DNA of 27,372 nucleotides, from the NCBI GenBank assembly GCA_051453625.1, contig JBOZIK010000001.1:28703764-28731135 (forward strand), read 5' to 3'. A program made the position numbers and the translations under genes. Positions within the stretch are counted from its first letter, which is position 1; every line of letters begins with the position of its first letter. The notes under the pieces were generated by a model. It was not told the origin of the DNA. It did no database searches and worked only from the letters and a program-made list of their open reading frames with translations. Shown in pieces: positions 19,560 to 27,372 of this stretch. The stretch is from Welwitschia mirabilis (Eukaryota > Gnetophyta > Gnetopsida > Welwitschiales).

Positions 19560-21479
19560 CTTAATGATAAACCTAGATCTATCACCAATTCTTGACTCAC
19601 ATGGAAATCATACTTTGATCAACAACAATGATAAGTAGTACAATAAAGAAGGAGAAAAGAAAAAGTTAATCTCTATGCTATGTACAAAGAACATTCATCC
19701 ACTAGAAAAGATCAACGAGGAATCATCTTTGGCTAAAATAAAGATAGATATGGCCCTTGGTGAGTTTAAGAATAGTTCTAAATGGATTTGACATGAAGGA
19801 ATGATTCTTACCAAGGTTCTGATCACCATCAACTCTAGTGAAATAAGTGTAAGTGGTGTTATTTAATAAGCATGTACATGAAGCAATTCTAAAGATGAAC
19901 AACAATTAAGTATATGATAAAATGTATCATATGATATTGCACTTTTAGCAAATTCAAAACTAGTTGTAAGAGTCCAAAATTTTGGATGATTGTTTGTTAT
20001 TTTAATCACCTCACAAGACCAAGGTTTACATGATTTAAAAGAAAATTTCAGAATATGAGAACAAACTTTACTAGAATGGGACAAGCTTTAGATCTAGTAA
20101 TCATTGTCTTTAGGATGAAGCTTTAAAGCATGCTTGAAATAAGCATGAATTTGTAACTAATAAATATGGTAGTTCACATCTTTTGGAGAATAATAATGGT
20201 AATACCATTTATAGAATCATGGCCAAGCATAGCCTTGTTGCTTAGGTAAAAGCCACATGAAAAACATTATGGAAGAGAAGATTTTACAAAATCAGTTTGT
20301 AAAACTAAAATATATAGTAAATATACTACAAAAAAAATTTCCATTATTATTTTATTAACTATAAGAATTCTAGGGTACTTTTTCTAGTGGCTTAACAAGT
20401 TCCAACTAACAATCATCATTTGATAATAGTAGTTCACTAGTAGTAATAAAAACCATTATGATGGTGAACACAAGGGCAAAAAGATGGGGACTATTTAAAA
20501 ATGAAAACACTTAACATCTAAAATTATCTAAGCTGAGTTTAATTTATGTATGGCCTTTAACCTTTTAAATCATGGGAGTATATGAATTTTTATGATAAAA
20601 TATCTTTATAAAATCAAAACATTCATTATAAAGTGTGTTTCTTTAAGACCAAAAGAGTGCATAAGTCGTATTATGTTCTAATGGTTAATATTTATTGTAT
20701 TGGAAAGTTTACATGATGGAAATAAAATTGTTAATCCATCAAGTGAAGCTTGATGGTATGATTAAATTATTAAGCTTAGTTATGGGCTTATTATAATTAA
20801 TTATGTATACAATATCATACAGAAATAATATCAAGAAAAAAAGATATGAGATGATTTTTATGATTTTATTTTTTACATCGTAATTGCTTGAATTTATTCC
20901 ATTTGAAGTATTAATGTATTTCATAATTTTAAGCAAGGTAAACAAATTGCTTAAGGAGATCATTCAAAGCATCTCTTATTTAAAGTTGCATAAGATAAAG
21001 GGTGTCTATTCATCCAGGAAGATTACTTAAAGGAAATATTCCTTGAAGTATTACATTTTAGTGTCTTGGTGCTTTTGTCATTGGTTTAAAGCTTAGTTCT
21101 TCTTTGCCTTAGTGCTTTAATTTGGTACTTTAATGCTATTCTAAAAACATGTTCTAAGAATTATGTAATGTCCAAGTTCTTATCTTTTAGACTTGACATT
21201 AAGGAGGGGTTTTTTGGGTTTTAGATTTATTCTAAGAATGGGTTACTTTAGATCCACATTTTTTCAGATATAAATCCATAAGCTAAGAGTTAAATAAGGT
21301 CAAATATAGAATATTTTATTATATAAATTAATTTAATTTCAATGAATAATTGAGATGATTTCATTAAACATTAGAAATCCTCCCTAGGTTGTTCCCCATT
21401 CTAGGCCTTTACTACACTTAAGGGAATCTAAAATTTCCTTTGGCTTAATCATGGATTGGTCATATGAATCAATTTCATA
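19560..21479. other. AT-rich DNA, no identified gene
   Basis: Two neighbouring - strand open stretches at 19723-19905 and 19863-20084 overlap in different frames and look compositionally more protein-like than the surroundings (for example SSLELLHVHAY, SCKPWSCEVIKI). I recognise no domain in either, and no start or splice context supports a gene. The rest has no open frame of note. A G/T-rich patch with GGAGGGGTTTTTTGGG lies at about 21203-21218. Confidence 0.4.
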
Positions 21480-21790
21480 TAATACCATTATCTTGATGTG
21501 CCCTCCACTAGGCATCACATGAATCTATCATAAAGGTTATCCACATATATGATACCATCATCTATAAATCAACTATACATTTGCCTCCTCCACTAGACAT
21601 CATATCACCTTTTAGTCATGTAGTTGATTATCAACTAATCATCCATTCATATCACATACTATAAATTAACCATATGATTTCTCCTCAATGAAACCCATCC
21701 CCCTCTAGGTAAATCATGACTCTCAGCTATGAAAATTGATTTCTAGTCATACATCATCCATATATTTGCCTTCAATGAAGGGTAAAACGT
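21480..21790. repeat. Imperfect repeats with CTCCACTAGRCATCA core
   Basis: CTCCACTAGGCATCACATG (from 21503) and CTCCACTAGACATCATATC (from about 21587) are about 83 bp apart, each preceded by ATACCAT and followed by TCAT-rich text. Weaker forms follow (TCTCCTCAATGAAACCC, TTGCCTTCAATGAAGGG). This is a short degenerate tandem array. Confidence 0.55.
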
Positions 21791-22800
21791 GATAAAATGA
21801 TCCTTTTATAACTAAATATATAATAAATATATAAATAGATGACTATTATTAAATAAAATACCAAATATATACAGTCGTACGCCACTAAATCAAAGATCAA
21901 AATCAATCAGGAACTAGTACAAATGAATGATTAATAAGAACATAAATATAAGAATCTAATACATAATATCAAGTTACTATTTCCATATATCACCATCATG
22001 TGTGAATTATATCCATTATAAGTTAGTTAACATTTACTATTATGATTAAATTATTATCATATTGACTATTATTATATCATACATATACCTTTATATCATT
22101 GTTAGCCAATCACATTGATATTACCTATGATCTAATCATCAGTAGAATTATCATAGTTAGGTGTATTATTATTGTAGCTAGGTGTATTTCTTAATAGATT
22201 TTTAGTTAATAATAACTACTAGTATGGTGATTATTTCTGTCACTTTACTATCTTATTCGTGTAATACCCCAAATTTATGCAGTTGAGAATCTTCAATATG
22301 ATGTTGTAATACCAAAGGTAATATCCCATATTCCTACAGTTAAGGGAAAAAAAAACTCAAAGTTGACAATTTAAAACCGAATGTAACCCTCCCTTCCCTC
22401 CTCTCAAAAGAAAATGTCTAAGTTGAAAATGGAGCATGGCTTGCTTTTCTAGTTGAAATCTTATATAGAAGTGAAAACTTAAGAATTATAAACATGGTGA
22501 TAAGGTGTAACCAAAGAATCTTTAATTAAAGATATTCTACTAGGCAATATTAGAAATATGCCTATAATCATATATGTAAATAAGTAATTAAAGTGGATAA
22601 TATTTTTTCCTCAAGAGTAATAAATCTTATTAATTAGAGCTAGATCGTAATATTCGCCTAACAGATTGATCAAATGATATTTCCAACTTTCAGGGTTTTA
22701 CTTTTACAAGTTAAAAAGGGAATTAACTTAAGTCATACTTTATATTTAAGAGTATTAGCACCCAATTTATGCACATATTTATATTTGATGTTATTATTTT
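21791..22800. other. AT-rich DNA, no gene; possible LTR-like end at 22260
   Basis: TGTAATACCCCAAATTT at 22260-22276 resembles the start of many plant gypsy LTRs, but no partner copy or target duplication was found. No coding sequence was recognised. Confidence 0.35.
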
Positions 22801-22825
22801 ATTTTTAACAAGATAAAAAGGTTTG

Positions 22826-22905
22826 AGCTTTTGCTAGGAGTTGAACCTACGACTTCTATCTTATTGGATTATCTAAGGACTAATTTAGCTAATGATGTAA
22901 TTTGT
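22826..22905 (-). other. tRNA-like stretch (possible SINE head or decayed tRNA)
   Basis: The - strand has TAGCTAAATTAGT, resembling a pol III A box (D-arm), and about 38 nt later GGTTCAACTCC, resembling a B box (T-arm GGTTCRANYCC). The T-stem TAGG/CCTA pairs, but no acceptor or anticodon stem forms, so it is not a working tRNA. No poly-A tail or flanking duplication was found to prove a SINE. Confidence 0.25.
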
Positions 22906-23229
22906 AAACCATTTGAATTGGAAATGACAAAAGGGGGATAACAGCACGTGTTTTCCTTGAAAAGTTCAACCAAGTAAGGCATAGTTGATACGTCAGATTA
23001 GTAGCAAGAGGAAAAACATGTTTAACAAGAAGATCGCTAGCACCCGACAATGCAATCAATAGAATATGCGATCTGAGAGATCAGAGAAAACGAAAATGGA
23101 GACTGAGATGGTATGCATTAATATTTAGAGAAAGAATTATATGTTGCGCAGATGATGTGGATTAAAAAAAAAAGGCTTACATAGAAGGTCAAAGCTTGGA
23201 TATTGAATAGTTAAGATGCAATGAAGTAT
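22906..23229. other. Unassigned flank of the right-hand copia element
   Basis: Slightly less AT-rich than its surroundings (CACGTG at 22946, GATCGCTAGCACCCG near 23031). No coding or RNA feature was recognised. Confidence 0.4.
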
Positions 23230-23313
23230 TGTTAAATAAAGAGCCAAAAGACTAAACAAAAAAAAAGAAGTTATGCAAAGGTAGTTCAATATTATTTGAT
23301 GTAAGTAGAGAGA

Positions 23314-23321
23314 TTTTTATA
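23314..23321 (-). promoter_or_regulatory. TATA box in copia LTR
   Basis: The - strand GCCTATAAAAATCTCTC contains TATAAAAA, about 220 bp into the LTR. This is a normal place for the LTR promoter, with transcription expected to start some 25-35 bp downstream. Confidence 0.6.
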
Positions 23322-23369
23322 GGCATACAAAGGAAATAACAATTCTTCTTCTTTTGTAATAGAACTACT

Positions 23370-23531
23370 AACTCCACTAACTTAATAACCATTTCCTTTT
23401 TTGTAACCGACTCACTAATTCTATTAACTCAATAACTGTATAGCCCCACTAACTCCATTAACTTAATAACCATTTCCTTTTTCGTAACCGATCTACTAAC
23501 TTTATTAACTCAATAACTGTACAAAATATTT
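23370..23531. repeat. 81-bp tandem duplication in copia LTR U3
   Basis: AACTTAATAACCATTTCC occurs at 23379 and 23460, and both units end TTAACTCAATAACTGTA. They differ at only a few bases. The duplication lies upstream (on the - strand) of the TATA box. Confidence 0.9.
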
Positions 23532-23543
23532 TACACATTAGCA

Positions 23544-23554
23544 CTTCCCCTCAA
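23544..23554 (-). promoter_or_regulatory. Polypurine tract of right-hand copia element
   Basis: TTGAGGGGAAG on the - strand sits directly before the LTR TG. The pol stop codon TGA (23553-23551) lies inside it, the usual arrangement in plant copia elements. Confidence 0.9.
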
Positions 23555-23911
23555 GTTGGCGTGTGCACATCATAAACACCTAACTTGCCTAAAAGATGTT
23601 AAAACTGTGGTCTATCAAGAGCCTTCATGAAAATGTTAGCCGACTGAGAATTCATATGAATGTGGCGCATGTCAATAACTCCTACTTACACTTGCTTTTG
23701 TATAAAATGACAGTCAATCTCTATATGCTTAGTATGCTTGTGAAAAACTAGATTCTCCGCAATGTGGATAGTAGACTGACTATCACATAATAATGGAATT
23801 AGTCCACTCTGCTGTATTCCTAAATATTGTAAAAGAGTATTTAGCCAAAGAAGCTCACTCGTGGCTGTTGCCATCACTCTATACTCTACCTTCACTGAAG
23901 AATAGGAAACT
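23551..23911 (-). pseudogene. pol (RNase H): Copia RNase H, C-terminal part (broken)
   Basis: From the gap edge the - strand reads VEYRVMATATSELLWL, where the catalytic Glu of the usual (A)EYRA motif is kept, then LLQYLGI, LLCDSQSTIHIAENLVFHK with the catalytic Asp in CDSQS, and HIEIDCHFIQKQV. After one stop (near 23686) come VGVIDMRHI, SANIFMKALDRPQF and LGKLGVYDVHTPT, ending at the normal pol stop at 23551 inside the polypurine tract. The family and the end of the polyprotein are clear. It is in the same frame as the RT on the far side of the gap. Confidence 0.88.
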
Positions 23912-24065
23912 NNNNNNNNNNNNNNNNNNNNNNNNNNNNNNNNNNNNNNNNNNNNNNNNNNNNNNNNNNNNNNNNNNNNNNNNNNNNNNNNNNNNNNNNN
24001 NNNNNNNNNNNNNNNNNNNNNNNNNNNNNNNNNNNNNNNNNNNNNNNNNNNNNNNNNNNNNNNNN
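23912..24065. other. Assembly gap (154 N)
   Basis: A run of 154 N within the RT-RNase H junction. The odd length suggests an estimated size, and both flanks belong to the same pol. Confidence 0.95.
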
Positions 24066-25044
24066 GTCCTGGATTCTTCTTAATGTATCATATAACTCTA
24101 TTTACCACATCAAAGTTCTTCTTGCATGGCATCTGCATAAACTGTAAAAGGACATGAACTGCATACAAAATCTTTGGTCGTGTGATCATGAGATAGATAA
24201 GGTAACCAACCAGTCGACGATAAGCTACCACATCTGTCATCATCTTCCCCTTAGCTAGGCCTAGCCAATGACCCTGCTCCATAGGTGTATCTGATGGATG
24301 ACATCTAAGTAGTCCAGTTTCAAAAAGAATATCTAGGGCATGCTTTTGTTGAGAAAGGAATACCCCCTTAGACAAGCGCGCGACCTCAATTCCTAAAAAA
24401 TATTCTAGCTTCCCTAAGTCTTTGATGTTAAAAAACTTATTGAGATAGGACTTGAAATCCAAACAAGCCCGAGAGTCATTTCTGGTCAAAATGATATCAT
24501 CCACATAGACTAAAAGGCCCAAGAAAACATCACCTTTATGAAAGGTAAACAATGAATAATCTGTGTGTGACTGAACAAATCCATACTTGTGCAAAGCCTC
24601 CTAAAGCTTAACAAATTAGTTCCAAAAAGCCTGTCTGAGCCCATATAGTAACTTTCTGAGGCGACAAATCTATCCTTGATCTCATGTATGAAAACATGGT
24701 GGCAACTTCATATAAACCTCCTCCTATAGATCTCCCTATAAAAACGCGTTGTTGACATCAATATGATGTAACTCTCATCCCTGTGTCACAGCAATAGTAA
24801 AAAATACCTGAATGATAACAAGATTTTCCACTAGAGTAAATGGCTCGTGAAAGTCAAGGCCTTTAGTCTGGGTAAAGCCCTTTGCCACAAAATGGGCCTT
24901 GTAACACTCTATAGACCCATCTGTCTTATACTTGATCTTGTAGACCCACCTATAGTCAATCATCTTCTTTCCATTTGGCAAATCTTCTAAGGTCCATGTG
25001 TTATTTGCCTCGAGTGTCGTTATCTCCTTTGCCATAGCCTCTCA
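24066..25044 (-). pseudogene. pol (RT): Copia reverse transcriptase (broken)
   Basis: It would copy the element RNA to DNA. The - strand shows EAMAKEITTLEANNTWTL, KKMIDYRWVYKIKYKTDGS, AHFVAKGFTQTKGLDF, then IDVNNAFL with the first catalytic Asp, YGLRQAFWN, and VYVDDIIL with the catalytic YVDD at 24507-24496. These are followed by FNIKDLGKLEYFLGIEV and RRLVGYLIYLMITRP. The catalytic Asp residues are intact, but about eight stops interrupt 24595-24780, several at positions where the family has Trp, Gln or Arg. The longest uninterrupted part is 24088-24594. One frame is kept throughout. Related elements usually read YKARLVAKG where this one has YKAHFVAKG. Confidence 0.92.
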
Positions 25045-25569
25045 CCATTGGAGCTTTTGTATGGCCTCATGATAATTTTGTGGCTTCTCCTTTGAGCTAG
25101 TAACTCCTAAGAATACCTAATGACTCAAAGAAAAATTATTAATGCCTACAAATAGAGATAAGAAGTAAGAAGTACCTGAGACATTATCATGGAGTGAGGT
25201 CTTCTTCTGTGATAGTGCTCTTTCTTCAACACATCAGAATTTGCCATAGTTGGGCCCAATGTAGCCCTTTCTCCGTCACAATTAAAGCTATGACTTATCT
25301 TGGCCCCAAAAAAACATAATCTCCATATTTTGCTAGCATCTTTGACTTCCTTCTTGGACATGAACTCTCTGAAGCATTAACTATTCCTCTCTCCTCAACC
25401 AAGTTTGCCCCTTCTTATAGCACAACTTTCTCGGAATTGGGCCCTCTGGTACTAAGCTCGGATCCCCTCTCGGATTTGGAACTTCCACTATAACTCCTTC
25501 ATTCTTATTACCTAAAGGTTTGTTAAGATGAATATTCTCGGTAAATAAGAGCAGAGAAACAATTTGTGT
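25045..25569 (-). pseudogene. pol: Integrase-RT linker of copia pol
   Basis: A poorly conserved spacer between the end of integrase and RT. The pol frame is open from about 25605 to 25381 (NPRGDPSLVPEGPIPRKL) and then meets stops; another frame is open at 25361-25146. Just before RT comes NYHEAIQKLQW, a usual approach to copia RT. No catalytic role is expected here. Confidence 0.7.
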
Positions 25570-26432
25570 AGTATTTGAAGCATAGTTATCGTGAAATGGA
25601 AACACATTTTTATTAAAAACTATATCTCAAGAATATAAAAAAACATGTTCTTCCAAGTCGTAAAGTCTCTATGCTTTCTTAGCAAAAAGGTAGCCAACAA
25701 AAATACACCTTCTATTTCTAGATGCAAATTTATCATTCTAAATTTGATGAGCATAACAAACATAACCAAAAACACATATATGATCAAAAGATGGACGTAC
25801 TCCAAAAAGTATATCAAAAGGAGACTTCCCTTTAAACTTTACCATTGGTGTTTTATTAATCAAATAAACTACCGTCAAAATGAATTCCTCCCAAAAATGT
25901 TAAGGCAAGTTTGCTTGAAAGCATAATGCCCGTGCTACTTCAAGTATATTCCTGTGGCGATGCTCAACTCTTCCATTTTGTTAAGGCGTGTCAATACAAC
26001 TTGTTTCATGTAAAATTCCCTTCTTGTTATAAAATTCTTTCATGTCAAACTCTCCACCATTATCACTCCTTATTTTCTTAACCACTTTTCCAAACTGTAT
26101 CTCAGTAAGCTTACAAAATTCAATTAAATGACTACGAGTTTTACTTTTTCCTTTTAACAAGAAAACCCAGACAGAACAACTACAATCATCAACAATAGTC
26201 AAAAAATATTGTGTATCACAACTAGAAGTCTGACAATAGGTGCTCCATAAATCAACATGAATTAAATCAAAACATTATTCTGCACGTTTATTACTCAAGG
26301 AAAAAGAAGCTTGTGTCTGTTTGGCCCAAAAATAAGAATCGCAAACAAAATCATCCAAGAAATTTAAACTACCAACTATAGGAATAAAACATAAATGTTG
26401 ACTTGATTGGTGCCCCATACGCTTGTGTCAAA
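25570..26432 (-). pseudogene. pol (INT): Copia GAG-pre-integrase and integrase (broken)
   Basis: The zinc-binding end shows HKRMGHQSSQH and later CDSYFWAKQTQASFSLS, where the usual CDSC has lost its second Cys. The core shows LIHVDLWS with the first catalytic Asp, FLTIVDDCS, IRSDNGGEF with the second Asp, then GILHETSCIDTP, a stop, and QNGRVEHRHRNILEVARAL with the Glu. The Asp-Glu spacing is about three residues shorter than usual. The C-terminal part includes TPMVKFKGKSPFDILFG, DHICVFGYVCYAH, ASRNRRCIFVGY, RLYDLEEHVF and VFNKNVFPF. At least six stops interrupt it, for example at 25981-25983. The protease lies in another frame, so one frameshift falls near 26430-26580. Confidence 0.92.
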
Positions 26433-26576
26433 TAATTGAGAAACCTCTCTGCTCGATCTTCAAAGCCGTATGTAACTTCGTCGATCAAGAATAGTAGACC
26501 TCCCTTGAAGTTCACCCATTCCAATCAATGTCATCAAAGTACGTCTTGTATTACACAAAGGATCAGTGAAAAATAT

Positions 26577-26987
26577 TTAATAATTATTCTTGAAAATTAA
26601 CTGGCATATGGAAACTAAATTACAAGTTAAATTGGGGACATAAAGAACATCAACTAATATAATGTTTTCATTTGACATAGCCTGACCCTTCTTGGTCACG
26701 GTTATTCTCATGCCATTCAGTAACATCACTGACATTGGCACAACATCTGTTATGTCTCGTAACAAGTCAATATCACCTGTCATATGATTGGATGCATTGC
26801 TATTGAGAATCCATATAAATGTATTAAATGTATTACCAGAGGGACGTTCCAGAGGATCTATAAAGCTTAAAAGTTTCTGAATTTGATCCGCAAAAAGCCC
26901 AAGTGTGTCTAAGCCACTGTTTGGAGCATCTCCCCTTGTCGTCGATGCGCTTAACCTGTCAGTCACATGATAGGCCACGACCCTGCC
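26577..26987 (-). pseudogene. pol (PR): Copia protease with damaged active site
   Basis: The aspartic protease would cut the gag-pol polyprotein. The - strand reads GRVVAYHVTDR, an about 45-residue linker, then FIWILNSNASNHMTGD (active-site region, codons from 26812). In this family the site is W-I-(I/L)-D-S-G-A-(S/T)-x-H-M-T-G. Here Asp is Asn (26802-26804) and Gly is also Asn (26796-26798), so it cannot be active as read. Downstream are GQAMSNENIILVDVLYVPNLTCNLVSICQL, the normal end of copia protease, and a stop at the left edge. It is in the same frame as the gag remnant to its right, separated by a TAA at 26988-26990. Confidence 0.88.
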
Positions 26988-27180
26988 TTACTGGCCATGA
27001 TTCTTATTTCCTCCGGAACCTCTGATGCTTCGGCTATGCTGTCTAGCTTGTTGTCCATCTCGCGAGATGTCATCCTTCCACCACTCTAGGTAACGAATAA
27101 GTTCGAAACACTCCGAGGGTTCATACCATGAATGATTGCAATGAGGACAACAACACCCTCCATGTCCCCTCTGCATGCTG
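26988..27180 (-). pseudogene. gag: Gag C-terminal remnant with defective zinc knuckle
   Basis: The only gag part left. At 27149-27108 the knuckle reads CPHCNHSWYEPSEC, that is C-x2-C-x4-Tyr-x4-C, with Tyr in place of the zinc-binding His. It is followed by FELIRYLEWW, the usual FELIGYPEWW context of plant copia gag. The capsid region, normally about 1 kb before the knuckle, is absent: only some 170-180 bp separate the knuckle from the primer-binding site. Confidence 0.8.
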
Positions 27181-27349
27181 CCTGTGGTCGTGCCTTACTG
27201 TTGATGGGTTCCTATTGCTCGCGACCTCTCTATTTGGATGGCAAAAGCCATCACCTCCACCTTCTCTTCTTGGCCTCGAACACAGTCAATCGTGTTGAGG
27301 AGGTATGGCAACTATGCCTCTTAATATCGTAATATTCTAAGAGCAACCT

Positions 27350-27361
27350 GCTCTGATACCA
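27350..27361 (-). promoter_or_regulatory. Primer-binding site, initiator tRNA-Met
   Basis: The - strand TGGTATCAGAGC is a perfect match to the plant tRNA-iMet primer site and lies directly after an LTR end, TTTTAACC. It fixes the element's 5' end and direction. Confidence 0.92.
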
Positions 27362-27372
27362 GGTTAAAATCA

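Larger units (their letters stand above)
23230..23543 (-). repeat. 3' LTR of right-hand copia element
   Basis: On the - strand it starts TGCTAATGTG right after the polypurine tract. The most likely end is TATTTAACA at 23230, similar to the TTTTAACC that precedes the primer site at the other end. That would make it 314 bp. The start is firm; the end is less so, because the partner LTR is outside the window. Confidence 0.65.
23230..27372 (-). mobile_element. Ty1/copia element (Ale/Retrofit-like), nearly full length, decayed
   Basis: On the - strand, from right to left: primer-binding site at 27361-27350, a gag zinc-knuckle remnant, protease, integrase, reverse transcriptase, RNase H, polypurine tract at 23554-23544 and 3' LTR at 23543-23230. 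The 5' LTR lies beyond the window, with only about 11 bases inside it. The order protease-integrase-RT-RNase H is diagnostic of Ty1/copia. The short LTR and the CFELI...WW end of the knuckle suggest the Ale/Retrofit group, but this is tentative. Internal stops are too many for activity. A sized gap of 154 N removes part of the RT-RNase H junction. Confidence 0.9.

Noticed and set aside
19723-20084. Two adjoining - strand frames with a gene-like look
   Set aside because: The phrase SSLELLHVHAY recalls PPR-type proteins, but the rest does not follow the PPR pattern, the frames conflict and no exon structure is evident.
20739-20963. Isoleucine-rich 74-residue frame resembling a membrane peptide
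   Set aside because: The hydrophobicity follows from AT-rich composition; there is no other sign of a gene.
22260-22276. TGTAATACCCCAAATTT as a gypsy LTR start
   Set aside because: No second end, partner LTR or target duplication was found, so it is noted only in the region entry.
25620-25926. Open frames of 65 and 93 residues on both strands
   Set aside because: They overlap the integrase C-terminus, which is clear in a different - strand frame.
27132-27332. 66-residue + strand frame at the right edge
   Set aside because: It lies antisense to the copia leader and zinc knuckle and has no independent support.

Overview
This window looks like plant nuclear DNA made almost entirely of decayed retrotransposons. 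I found no convincing host gene, rRNA, CRISPR array or bacterial-type operon. The signs of a plant are: very AT-rich sequence, two primer-binding sites resembling the 3' end of plant initiator tRNA-Met, Ty1/copia polyprotein pieces of two plant types, and a Ty3/gypsy RNase H-integrase of the plant Athila/Tat type. Two runs of N (19036-19135 and 23912-24065) are assembly gaps. The species cannot be told from the sequence.

Layout from left to right. (1) 1-2284: old non-coding repeat DNA. Its part at about 720-1640 is a diverged copy of 12810-13610. (2) 2290-7070: a Ty1/copia element on the + strand with long diverged LTRs, a tRNA-Met-type primer site, a broken gag with two zinc-knuckle remnants and a polypurine tract, but no pol. 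It is flanked by the 5-bp target duplication GATGC. (3) 7143-19554: an inferred large Ty3/gypsy element on the - strand. Its ends are TGTAACATCC and the inverse of TGTAATAATCC, and both flanks carry TAGAC. It holds a roughly 4-kb 3' LTR (7143-11121), a long post-integrase region with a decayed ORF, integrase, and part of RNase H that runs into a 100-N gap. Only 419 bp of the 5' LTR is visible beyond the gap. Gag, protease and reverse transcriptase are not seen. (4) 19560-23229: unassigned AT-rich DNA with imperfect repeats and one tRNA-like stretch. (5) 23230-27372: a Ty1/copia element on the - strand, entered from its 3' LTR and leaving the window just past its primer-binding site. Its pol is recognisable from protease to RNase H, but has many stops, one frameshift, a damaged protease active site and most of gag missing.

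Functionally, every coding remnant belongs to the retrotransposon cycle: gag packaging, protease, integrase, reverse transcriptase and RNase H. All are broken. Many stops and catalytic losses fit C-to-T or G-to-A change, as expected in old, cytosine-methylated plant repeats. The less ordinary observations are the gag-only copia element, a CATC/GATG palindromic module shared by two distant repeat copies, LTR arrays that differ in length between the two ends of one element, and a 100-N gap that probably hides several kilobases.
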